Below, one piece after another: positions 8,991 through 16,985 of a DNA stretch of 23,706 bases. The first letter of the stretch is position 1, and each line of letters begins with the position of its first letter. Both the position numbers and the translations under genes were made by a program. The notes under the pieces were generated by a model. The model saw only the letters and a list, made by a program, of their open reading frames with translations, ran no database searches and was not told where the DNA came from. The DNA lies in contig BFEA01000617.1 in NCBI GenBank assembly GCA_003427395.1, positions 145,917 to 169,622 on the forward strand, read 5' to 3'. This DNA comes from Chara braunii (taxonomy: Eukaryota; Streptophyta; Charophyceae; Charales; Characeae).

Positions 8991-10135
8991 AGCTTGACTA
9001 AGTCCCGCATGCGGGTATGCCAATCTGTATACGCTACGAGTCTGAGCCCCAACCGATGTGTTATAGTAGAGGGGACCATACCTTTAATCACATCCAAGCT
9101 AGACTGCGCACTCATCTCTAAATCAGGAGTAGCAAAACTTTTACTAACGTACTGCTGCAGACTATGCATGGTGTCGGTCCACTTGCTGTCTTTGAGCTTG
9201 TCAAGCTTAAGTCTAGCCTTGGGTGCAGCATGTGGATCGGCATATTGTTTAATCAAGAATTCCTCGAGTGCGGCTATAGGCGTAGCTTTCAACCGTTTGT
9301 TCAGGTCTATTCTTTTATACCCTGACTTTACAGCTTGGACTTCTAAGAAGCCCCTTACGGCGGGTTCCACATTGGTCCCTAGGACCGACGACTGAGTTAC
9401 CGGCGGTGTCCCCAGCACATCAAAGCAGGATCGCATGGAGTTGATCCAAGATTCGATGTCGTCCTTCCCATCATACTTAGACAGAATTTGTGTCGCCTTC
9501 CTGTCCACGTAGGGAAAGTTGCAGCTAGGACCGACAGTTGCTGGGTCCGAATTCGGGGCTGCAATAGTTCCAAAATGCCCTGCACTACCACTTGTCGCTG
9601 CAGCAGCAGCGGCAACAACAACAGGGTCTAGACCTGCAGCAGATCCGGCTAGGCTGTTGGCCACACTCAAAGAAGAGGAAGAAGAAGAAGAAGACACGGT
9701 TCGAGGGGCAAGAACCAATTGACACGCAGCACTAGAAGCAGGGTAAGCAGGCGGAAGGACACTTTGGGCCGGCTGCAAGTTAGCAAACTGTTGCAACTGG
9801 TCACGGTGTTGTTGCGCCATCCGGGCCATATCCTTGCGCAACTTCTTGAGTTCGTCAAACACCTTTGCGAGTTGGCCAGTATGGTCTTTAACAACCCGGG
9901 CTTCTACTAAGGCCCTGAGGAGTGGGATAGTCTTTTCTTCCACCTCAGCATCAGTTAAGGCGGGCACGGTACTGAAGACGGCTTCATGAGCCTTCACTTT
10001 GTCTTCCCTCTCCTTCTCCTTCTCCTTCTCTTCCTCTTCCCTCTTCAATGCTTTCTCATAGAAGAATAGGTACTACGCTTTTTCTGCCTCAGGGGCAGCG
10101 TTCATTTGCAGCTTCCATTTTGCTGCAGATACCAT
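8950..10135 (-). pseudogene. Gag N-terminal and capsid part (amber codon and frameshift)
   Basis: The likely start is ATG at 10133-10135 (MVSAAKWKLQMNAAPEAEKA), because no other in-frame ATG lies before the capsid body. An in-frame TAG follows at 10073-10075, then YLFFYEKALKREEEE, a very charged coiled-coil-like helix (about 9960-10050). After it come FDELKKLRKDMARMAQQHRD, a low-complexity Ser and Ala region (about 9590-9690), FPYVDRKATQILSKYDGKDD and IESWINSMRSCFDVLG, the start of a Ty3-type capsid fold. The stretch LEEFLIKQYADPHAAPKARL and the phrase HTRMRDLVKLEAQDLPGG end it before the frame change. The translation beyond about 8955 in this frame is meaningless. Confidence 0.85.
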
Positions 10136-10249
10136 AATAGAGGATGAGGGGGTTAATAAGTCTCTCAAGAGGGGTTCGTACTTCCTCACACTTCTGGAAC
10201 GAACACTCCTCTTACCTCTTCCCACTCCCTCAAGAGCAACACTCAGAAG

Positions 10250-10250
<1 letters not shown>

Positions 10251-10305
<55 letters not shown>

Positions 10306-10458
10306 NNNNNNNNNNNNNNNNNNNNNNNNNNNNNNNNNNNNNNNNNNNNNNNNNNNNNNNNNNNNNNNNNNNNNNNNNNNNNNNNNNNNNNNNNNNNNNN
10401 NNNNNNNNNNNNNNNNNNNNNNNNNNNNNNNNNNNNNNNNNNNNNNNNNNNNNNNNNN
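10251..10458. repeat. (CT)n microsatellite running into a 153-base assembly gap
   Basis: CT dinucleotides run uninterrupted from about 10251 to 10305, then 153 Ns fill 10306-10458. The sequence after the gap (acaaaaaataaaag) is not CT, so the far end of the tract lies inside the gap. The gap most likely marks an unresolved microsatellite. The tract lies in the leader of the Ty3 element, just upstream of gag. Confidence 0.95.
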
Positions 10459-11563
10459 ACAAAAAATAAAAGATCAGAGAGATCAGACTCCGCCACACAG
10501 TCTAGACCGACTACGTATGAGGTCCTCTCAAGCCTAGTCGGACTCAGCTCCGTGAAGACACCGCAAATCAGATTCAAAATGTACTACGTAAATGCAAGAG
10601 AGAATTGAGTGGTGTCCAAGGTGTGAGACAGGCGGCGGATCGTGCCGTAAAGTATGATAAAACCTCTCAGTTGAGATCCCCTCAGCAGCAAGTGTCCTGG
10701 TCTGAAAGCATGAACTCTAGAGTCCCAATCAGATAGAGCGAGGTGACTGACGTCAACAGATTTGGGCCTGAGGGGGCCTTCTTGTTTGGGCCAGGTCCCA
10801 CTGAGTTCCAAATGGTCCCAGTGGAGTCAAAACCGAGTCCCAACCAACAAGAGTTCCACAAAGACCTACTTTTTGCCCTTACCGGATTGAAAAACGCAAT
10901 TTAGCCCCCGAAAGAACCTACAGACTACAGTCGTTCAAAATGAAATAAACAAAGCAATGTAGAGAGATATAGCATGGCAAGCAAGATACTCCATTCATTC
11001 ACTCGTCAGGTGAGTAAGCAGTTCACACACCTCACACACAATCAAGACTATGGAGGATGGAAGAAGAACCCAGAAAACCCCAACAGGCAGTCAATTCCAT
11101 GCACACACACATGGGCACCTTGGCGGCACGGCACTTACCTGAGTGGCCGGGCTCTTGAGATGAACGCACTCACCCCCCTCTCACATAGTCCTCCTGACCT
11201 AATTAGCATCCTCTACAGTGTCCTATCATCTAGGAGGGTCAACATCTACCCAAAGTACAAAGTCGGATCCGCCGTCGATGTTGAAGATCAAAGCAGCAAC
11301 TTGCAGTTCGTAGGTGCAGATATGGCTGCCACCCTCAAGCTCGCCTAACTTGAGGGGAACCCTAAAGTCACTCCTCGTCTTCCTTGAAGTCCAGATTCAA
11401 GTTGTAGGTGCCCTTCACTGTCGCCTCTCTCAAGTTGCATCACGAAGTCCCACCTTGTGTCTCGCCACCACAACATGCACTCAAGCAACCGAGCCGGGTC
11501 TAGTTTCGACCCTACACGGCCCTACCAGGTGGGAGCAGCTTCCCTTTACCACGCTGCCCCATT
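10459..11563 (-). other. Ty3 5' leader, no gene recognised
   Basis: About 1.1 kb between the gap and the primer-binding region holds no protein motif that I recognise on either strand. The frames present are short and lack typical domains. Two neighbouring stretches, near 11300-11345 and 11390-11445, resemble each other loosely: both have 'gtaggtgc' followed by a C/T-rich phrase with 'ctcaag'. This suggests an old tandem duplication. Confidence 0.5.
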
Positions 11564-11610
11564 TAACCCTAACCCTAAGTAGTTAGCCCTTACCACTAGG
11601 GTTAGGGTTA
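11564..11610. repeat. Telomere-like inverted repeat (CCCTAA / TTAGGG)
   Basis: TAACCCTAACCCTA at 11564-11577 and TAGGGTTAGGGTTA at 11597-11610 are perfect reverse complements, with 19 bases between. A 14-bp hairpin is possible in DNA or in the element's RNA. The unit is the six-base TTAGGG type, not the seven-base TTTAGGG type common in many plants. It lies about 40 bp inside the primer-binding site, in the Ty3 leader. Confidence 0.9.
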
Positions 11611-11647
11611 TGGCAACAATGTCAACTCTCGCCAGCAAGTAGAATTC

Positions 11648-11659
11648 GCTCTCATACCA
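11648..11659 (-). other. Primer-binding site, initiator-Met tRNA type
   Basis: The minus strand reads TGGTATGAGAGC one base inside the right-hand LTR. The well-known plant initiator methionine tRNA primer site is TGGTATCAGAGC, so 11 of 12 bases agree. The position next to the LTR shows that the right-hand repeat is the 5' LTR and that the element reads right to left. Confidence 0.85.
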
Positions 11660-11660
11660 A

Positions 11661-12653
11661 TGCTACGATCCTGGCCAATTTCAAAGTATACATACATCAG
11701 AAAGTACAATGTCGTCCAATTGCAAAAAGAAATGAATGAACTTGAGAGGAGAGAGAGGGAAAGAAGAAGAAGACAAAGTAAGAAAGAAGAAGAAGATGAT
11801 GTACTCCAGCATAGACCAATGACAAAGCTCTTCTTCTTTGCCAACCAATCTCCTCCTCCTTATCTCCTCCCCTCTTATTCAAACAAGAAATAACAATAAT
11901 AATGTTGAATGGCTGAACCAGAATCAATGTCTGAATCCCGCTTCTACTGCACGCACAACATGAGGTCCACCATAGCCATGGCCACCCTTCTCCTTCCTCT
12001 CCATTGCAGGTCGAGGCTATGGCAGACTACTGAGGCTTCAGCCTCCTGTCCAAAGGACAACCCAAAGCAGCTATATCGCTGCCGCTTCAAGCAGCTATGC
12101 CGCTGCTCACTCAACCGCCATGCCTGACTCTACCCCGAGCGTCCTTGGTGCGGCACTACCCCAACGGGGCCTTTCCAGATGCAGCGCCCAACAAGGTGAT
12201 GAAGATGGTGTCCACCATAGCCAGGTAAGTACCTCACCACTCTCCTCCTTGGTCCCCTTCTCTCTCTTCCTCCTACCGGTAGAGCTCAACCATAGCCAAG
12301 ATGGAAACTGCCGGCTTCTTCCGGCGCTCTTCCAACCAGCACTCCAAGAGCGTGACGCCCAACCAGCGCTCCAACAGTGTGACGCCCAACTCGCACACTG
12401 AAGAATGAGGCCGAGCTCTTGCCTCGGTCTCTTGATATAGCGGCCTACTTGCCTCCTGGGCGGTGACGTCCAGGCCGCTCGGCCTCCCAAGCAATCAGTA
12501 CCTCCTCCCTTTCGGAGGGAAACATCATTGCAGATTCTGATATTGCCCGTACAGGCTCTAGACTCAAACTGGATGGACTGGTACCGGCCTAGACCTAGCC
12601 TACCGCTACTGGCCCTCTAAAAATGCCAAGTCTTCTTCTGCTCGGCCTCGAGT
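11661..12653 (-). repeat. 5' LTR, truncated on its outer (U3) side
   Basis: It starts TGCTACGATCCTGG and follows the left LTR until CTCGGCCTCGAGT near 12653, where similarity stops. The left LTR continues about 360 bp further, so the distal U3 and the TG end are missing here. No target duplication can be found. It has a tandem copy of a ~27-bp unit (about 12338-12391, containing 'gtgacgcccaac') that is single in the other LTR at 3991-4020. The candidate TATA box at 12433-12439 is kept. What follows is plus-strand LINE sequence, so a deletion or rearrangement created this edge. Confidence 0.9.
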
Positions 12654-13699
12654 GCACCTCATCCGGCTGGAGGACGTTCTCATTGAGCACTTCTCAGTAG
12701 GTAAAAATGACGTCTTGGCTGGCAGCGATCAGCCTTTTACGTGCGAAGGGAAGACGAGTGTCTACTGAATTAGAGTCATAAGTGAGGGAGATGAGACAAA
12801 GGCCTTCTATCCGATGACCCTGTTGGCGGACCTGCCACTGGACCCTGAAGAGTGGCGGGGTAGGCAGACTGGCAGAGGGCCGTCCAAACCTCTAACCCTA
12901 GCAAACCTGAAAGTGAATTTGGCCTACCGCATGCTTAGGACTAAGAGGGAGCTGCGGGATGTGCTTATTGACAGATGTCAATGCCACCTCAACATAGACC
13001 GGCAACTTCTTAAGCCACCAACACTTGGCCCAGCTATCGGCCGCGGAAAAAATAGAGTAGAAACGTTTCTAGTCGGATGAATTTGGTTAGATGTAAAAAA
13101 TGATTCATGTTGGCCTGATCTACTCAAAACGTGGCGAAATTGCCTCTTCCATATAAGACCCGCCCACAAGATGGGAAGAGGTCTGCCAACAACCACTTTT
13201 CAACAATAGATGGATCACAGACCCCCAAGGAAGGATGCTACACTGCGCATACTCACCTTGGAGGGGGTGGATTAAGGGGACCTATGGAACATAGAATCAA
13301 AGGATTGGTTTTCCCACTCATAACTTTCAGCGAAACTAAGATACTGTAGACAATCTGAATCTGCAATGGGCTCGATAATTGAGTTGATCCCCCTAGACTG
13401 GGTGAGGATATTTAGGAAAGGACTTAAGATTCAAGAAGACGATTGGGTTGGTCTGCGAGGCAATGACCAACGGGTAGCAAATGCTATTATGGTTCATGGG
13501 GATGGCTCCCTTCTCCTTACAATCTTCTTCTTAGGGTATAATAACATCATTTTGAAAACCCACCCACAGGAAACAAGATGGATACAGGTGGATCTGGTCT
13601 TCAGAGTAATGGGGAAGAAAAGGAAGTACAAGATGGATGAATCAACTAAACATTGGTAAGGAACCTCTGAGAAACATCAAATGGTTCAAAAATATTACT

Positions 13700-13907
13700 C
13701 CAGACCAGCCAAAGTAGCGTCATTGCAATGACTGATAGACCATCGACGTCTCCCAACAAATGATTGTATTATAGATAGAACCTCGTTAGAAAAGAGAGGG
13801 TTGGTTTTTCCCTGGTGTAGGTTCTGCACCTCTGCGTTCCCCTCAAGGAAAATCCAGGAAACAATCGAGCATATATTTCTGCAGTGCCCAAGTTCGATAT
13901 GGCTATG
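13700..13907 (+). pseudogene. LINE-2 zf-RVT zinc-binding domain
   Basis: The plus strand reads PAKVASLQ, a TGA, then LIDHRRLPTNDCIIDRTSLE, KRGLVFPWCRFCTSAFPSRK and IQETIEHIFLQCPSSIWLW. Cys-x2-Cys and His-x4-Cys are all in place, as in reverse-transcriptase zinc-binding domains. The copy in LINE-3 (15070-15250) is clearly the same family: PAKVSSLQWQIAHRCMPTNN there aligns without gaps. The TGA stands where the sister copy has Trp. A frameshift follows near 13908. Confidence 0.85.
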
Positions 13908-14308
13908 GCTGGTGGGATAGGATATGGAGTAAAATAGGTACTTCCCACAACTGGTCGTGGGAATGGAAGGCTCTGTTATGTAAAACCTGGTGTCCAGAAC
14001 AAATAGATAAGTTTACTCACAACCTTTTTATTACAGGACGAAGAGCACTCATGTGGGTCATTTGGCGTCGTAGATGCACATACGAAATGGAGGGAGCAAG
14101 GCTCGATGGTCCAGAATTCACTGATTCTATCAAACAACAAATACAAACAGAAAACACAGCTCAATGGGAAAAGGTAAAGGAAAAGGTTAAATATTTATCA
14201 TCCAGGACGAAAAGTATTCAACACTTTCAAAACTTCAGTGGTGACTGGCTTGGGGGGCCCCCAAAGGGGAAGAATTGGCAGGATCAAGTGGGGAGGGGCC
14301 AGAGATGA
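13908..14308 (+). pseudogene. LINE-2 C-terminal domain
   Basis: One frame is open from WWDRIWSKIGTSHNWSWEWK through GRRALMWVIWRRRCTYEMEG to ARLDGPEFTDSIKQQIQTEN and ends DWLGGPPKGKNWQDQVGRGQ. It aligns along its length with the minus-strand LINE-4 (GRRAVLWAIWLRRYEMEGVR and LDGPEFTDTVKQQIQTD). The region is Trp- and charge-rich and probably helical. I know of no enzymatic role for this part of L1-like ORF2. Confidence 0.8.
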
Positions 14309-14362
14309 ACAACAGGCAGGTCATCAAGAGGAATTTCAACGGGATTATCGCCTTTTTTTCAT

Positions 14363-14476
14363 GATTGGACAATTCTAGACCCTTCCATCCCTCTTCGCCC
14401 TTTGTGTGACTTCCGTGACCCGTTCCCTCCTGCGGCATTGAGCTTGGTGCCTCGCTGCTGGTATGGTCTACTCTAA
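14363..14476 (+). pseudogene. LINE-2 C-terminal signature (DPFPP motif)
   Basis: After a frame change the plus strand reads DWTILDPSIPLRPLCDFRDP and then FPPAALSLVPRCWYGLL before a TAA. The same terminal block occurs in LINE-3 and LINE-4. In each copy it follows a WLGG phrase and a DYRL/DYQL phrase. The stop after GLL is probably the natural end of the protein, because all three copies stop within a few residues of each other. Confidence 0.8.
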
Positions 14477-14862
14477 ATGAAGGTCTCCCTGATCCAAAAG
14501 AACTCTTCCTAAATCTTACTGGTTGTTAGGAAGCTGCTAGTATAGCATTGAGAAATTTGGGACTCAGTTATTGCGTGAAGAGGCAGCTGACTCAGCACCA
14601 GCCATCAGTCAGGATATGAGGATAGATCCACATTATAAAAAAAAAAGAAAAAATGGGCCTCTACAAGGACTCACTATCTTCAGAAACCTGCTCAGTGAAC
14701 CCCGCAGTCTCCCTGGGGAAGTCAATGCTGGAACGAGGTGCGAAGAAAATCAGTGCTAGAAGATGCAGTAAGATATGGCGCCCAAGAAGGGGCGAAGAGG
14801 TTCTGATTCAGTCATTCTTGCTTGGTTCATTATCTGGATTTTCAAAATTTTGTCATATGTGA

Positions 14863-14932
14863 GGGACACTGGACCCACTTTCCAGCAGGTGCACCCCACC
14901 AATAGATGGAGTGCTAAAAAAACAAAAAAAAC
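14863..14932 (+). repeat. Conserved LINE 3' tail with hairpin and poly(A), copy 1
   Basis: The sequence GGGACACTGGACCCACTTTC continues to the 'accaatagatggagtgct' phrase, then A7-C-A8. The bases CTGGA and TCCAG flank a seven-base loop, so a short hairpin can form in RNA. Close copies end LINE-3 (15920-15968) and LINE-4 (21824-21877, minus strand), and a weaker one sits at 15986-16033. This is likely the family 3' end that its own reverse transcriptase recognises. Confidence 0.8.
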
Positions 14933-15061
14933 AGTCGGACGAATTTAGGCGCTCCAGTAGTGGCCCGTACGTTCCCCAAAGTTGCTTGTTTACAGGCATG
15001 ACTTCAGGAAGTAGTGGTGGTTTACGCCCATTAAGTGGTTCCAAGAGTCCAAATTATGCCC

Positions 15062-15293
15062 AGCTAAAGTCTCCTCACTGCAGTGGCAAATTGCCCACCG
15101 CTGTATGCCGACCAATAACTGGCTGATCGACCACACGGCCCTACAACAGCGGGGGCGGGCAGCTCCATGGTGCAAGGAATGTCTGCTATGCTACCCCTCA
15201 CGAAAGAGACCTGAAACCATCAAGCACATTTTCTTGCAGTGCTCGGCATCGGTGGCGCTGGTGGGACAGGATTTGGGGACAGAGCACTTCTGA
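15062..15293 (+). pseudogene. LINE-3 zf-RVT zinc-binding domain
   Basis: The plus strand reads AKVSSLQWQIAHRCMPTNNW, LIDHTALQQRGRAAPWCKEC and then LLCYPSRKRPETIKHIFLQC. The Cys-x2-Cys and His-x4-Cys ligands are complete. The frame ends at TEHF with a stop, shortly after the last cysteine. The sister copy continues there with WWDRIWS, so a frameshift or small loss lies near 15250-15290. Confidence 0.87.
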
Positions 15294-15405
15294 AGTTCTG
15301 ACACAACATGGACTCAGCAGACAGGAGGACCCCTTCACAGAAAACATGCTACGGTTGGGAGGCGCTCTACTTCGGGTGCTATGGTGACGGAGGTGCGTTC
15401 TGGAA

Positions 15406-15660
15406 TTGGAGGGGACAAGAGTGGAGGAAGGGGGGACAAAAGACCTGGTTAGGCAGCTCGTCCAGGCAGAGATCACCAACCAGTGGCAGGCAGCCAGGCA
15501 GAAGATGAGGTTTGTGCAGAACAGGCAAGACATCGACCAGAATAGCACCCGGTTTTGTGAGGAATGGTTAGGAGGGAAACGGGGGGGATGGATAAGCAAA
15601 GGTGACCTGGTCGGGAGGTATTCCTCAGCAGGAACAGCAGCAGGAGGCAGGGGCACCTAG
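15406..15660 (+). pseudogene. LINE-3 C-terminal domain
   Basis: The frame reads LVRQLVQAEITNQWQAARQK, MRFVQNRQDIDQNSTRFCEE and WLGGKRGGWISKGDLVGRYS before a stop at 15658. It parallels LINE-2 and LINE-4 (WEQSKEKIQFISSQKEILRH ... CWLGGTHEGKMGKVEWEG). The ALxxVIWxRR part upstream is degraded here. Confidence 0.75.
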
Positions 15661-15681
15661 GGACTACCAGTTGATCTCTTG

Positions 15682-15789
15682 GATTGGACAATTGTCGACC
15701 CCGGCATGCTGATGCGACCGGTGTCGGACTTCCTGGACCCCTTTCCTCCTCACCCACTTTCGTTAGTGGAAGTAGTGGATACTATCTGA
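15682..15789 (+). pseudogene. LINE-3 C-terminal signature (DPFPP motif)
   Basis: The plus strand reads DWTIVDPGMLMRPVSDFLDP and FPPHPLSLVEVVDTI before a TGA, one frame away from the preceding DYQLIS phrase. The alignment with LINE-2 is gap-free through FPPxxLSLV. Confidence 0.8.
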
Positions 15790-15919
15790 GCACGGGCTGC
15801 CATATGTGCAACCCATAGCATACACATGAACAGCGTGAAGGGACACAGAGGACCGACAATGCCCCTTCGCACCCCTGCTGTTCCCCGAAGCCTGGTCCTC
15901 TCCCTGAAGTCACCAAGAT

Positions 15920-15968
15920 GGGACACTGGACCCAGTTTCCAGCAGGCGAAGCTAAAAAAAAAAAAAAA
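15920..15968 (+). repeat. Conserved LINE 3' tail, copy 2
   Basis: GGGACACTGGACCCAGTTTC then CAGCAGGCGAAGCT and 15 As. The CTGGA/TCCAG hairpin arms are intact. The 'accaatagatggag' phrase of the other copies is missing, so this copy has a small internal deletion just before the poly(A). Confidence 0.8.
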
Positions 15969-15985
15969 TCAGCAGAACCTGGGAG

Positions 15986-16033
15986 GATGAGCCCAGTTCC
16001 CAGCACGTGCTGCTCCCCATGAATAGACTGGAG
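15986..16033 (+). repeat. Conserved LINE 3' tail, degenerate copy 3
   Basis: GATGAGCCCAGTTCCCAGCA followed by 'cgtgctgctccccatgaatagactggag' matches the tail of copy 1 with several substitutions. It sits 17 bases after the poly(A) of LINE-3 and has no poly(A) of its own. It looks like the remnant of an older insertion. Confidence 0.6.
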
Positions 16034-16066
16034 CCTCGTCTGAACAGGGAAGGAAGTTTTGTCAAA

Positions 16067-16398
16067 CCTTTCATGCCTGAATGTTTGGGCCCTGAACCTA
16101 TTTCCATGAAACCTAGGATTGCTATCAAGCCTGCCCTTCGGCTCCTAAATGTTTGGGCCCTGAACCTATTTCTTGCTGAACCTAGGGGTGCTGCAGACCC
16201 TGATTCTGGCCAAACCAGGGGGTGCTGCGGACCCCGGCCTTCCATCGCTTAATGTCTGGACGCTGAACCTATTTCTACTGAAGCTAGGGACGCTGCCGGG
16301 CCTGGCCTTCCATACCTGAATGTTTGGACCCTGAACCTATTTTCCCGAACATAGGGGTGCTCCCAAGCGTGGCCTTCCATGTTTGAATGCTTGGGCCA
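16067..16398 (+). repeat. Minisatellite, ~67-bp unit, about 4.4 copies
   Basis: Units begin at 16067, 16134, 16238, 16306 and 16373. They share CCTTCCAT, then AATGTTTGGGCCCTGAACCT, then a 'gaacctaggggtgctgc' phrase. Units 1, 3 and 4 are 67-68 bp. Unit 2 is 104 bp because the 'accagggggtgctgcggacc' phrase is partly repeated inside it. Unit 5 is partial. The copies differ at many positions, so the array is not recent. Confidence 0.85.
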
Positions 16399-16985
16399 TG
16401 GCGGTCATAGCAGGTTGAGGCAACCAACTACACGCATCTGGGGGCGAGGTCCCACTAGCAAAGAGAATGGATTTAAAGTCTGAATTTGGATGTGTTTGTG
16501 GAGATGTGCAGAAAATTGCAATCGAAGTTATCAAACTCCTTTTCTGCTTCTCTGCAGATAACACGTCCAGATTCAGGAACTTAATCCAACCCTCTTGCTA
16601 ATGGGACCTCACCCTGATGTGTAGGACTTCTATTTTGAAATTTTCTCAGAATATAGGGGCACCCTATACCGACATTTGTTTTTTCTCGCTCCTCTCCCAT
16701 CGACCTCCAAGCTCAAGCAAAAACTGCTTCCGTGAAAGACGAGTAGCAGACATAGCCATACACGTGAGCCCTGTGATAAGTCCCACTCTTTGCAAAAGGA
16801 TATACTCTGCAAACAAAATCCAAAGCTTCCCTGAGTTCTCTCGCATTCCTGGGCAGGCCATTTCGCTAAGAGGACAAGGTTCAGGAACAGGGGGTCTAGA
16901 ATTCGCAGTCCCCTCTGTACGCACCCGTTGGACCGTTACCACGCCGCATTCCGCCTTTACACCCCGAGTCTTTTGTGGTCAAATG
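16399..16985. other. Unassigned stretch
   Basis: No protein motif, RNA gene or repeat that I can name. A plus-strand frame from 16617 runs through this area into LINE-like sequence at its end (SSAWKNILFAWNKV, about 16990-17035), but its first 120 residues look like shadow translation. Confidence 0.5.

Larger units (their letters stand above)
3320..12653 (-). mobile_element. Ty3/gypsy LTR retrotransposon with chromodomain-like C-terminus (non-functional)
   Basis: Two direct repeats (3320-4648 and 11661-12653) flank a minus-strand interior in the order PBS, gag, protease, RT, RNase H, integrase, chromodomain-like segment, polypurine tract. RT before integrase is the Ty3/gypsy order, and a C-terminal chromodomain-like piece suggests the chromovirus branch. 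The repeats differ by only a few percent where I aligned them by eye, so insertion was not very ancient, yet the interior carries many lesions: stops in gag, before RT, in integrase and before the chromodomain-like end, and frame changes in gag, at RT/RNase H and in integrase. The outer ~360 bp of the 5' LTR is missing. A (CT)n tract and a gap interrupt the leader. It inserted into the RT of LINE-1. Confidence 0.93.
12654..14932 (+). mobile_element. LINE-2: 3' part of a plus-strand LINE with poly(A) tail
   Basis: The plus strand carries post-RT sequence, a zf-RVT domain, a C-terminal domain, a 3' untranslated region and an A-rich end (14915-14932). No RT motifs are visible, so it is 5' truncated or replaced at its left edge, which abuts the broken LTR. 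The first kilobase (12660-13680) has several short open frames without a certain assignment; NDSCWPDLLKTWRNCLFHIR (about 13098-13160) looks LINE-like but is not decisive. A second A-rich run at 14636-14651 might mark an earlier LINE end, in which case 14652-14932 is a separate short fragment. Confidence 0.75.
14933..15968 (+). mobile_element. LINE-3: 3' part of a second plus-strand LINE, same family
   Basis: It starts directly after the poly(A) of LINE-2 and ends in 15 As at 15954-15968. It carries the zf-RVT domain, the C-terminal domain, the DPFPP signature, a ~130-bp untranslated region and the shared tail. It is 5' truncated just before the zf-RVT domain, as expected for incomplete target-primed reverse transcription. 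I do not see a clean target-site duplication. Confidence 0.8.

Noticed and set aside
10073-10608. Open frames of Arg-Glu or Leu-Ser repeats across the CT tract and the Ns
   Set aside because: They are translations of (CT)n and unknown bases; no protein evidence.
11020-11130. Possible CA-rich or direct-repeat array ('cacacacctcacacaca')
   Set aside because: Too short and irregular to be a microsatellite or a CRISPR-like array.
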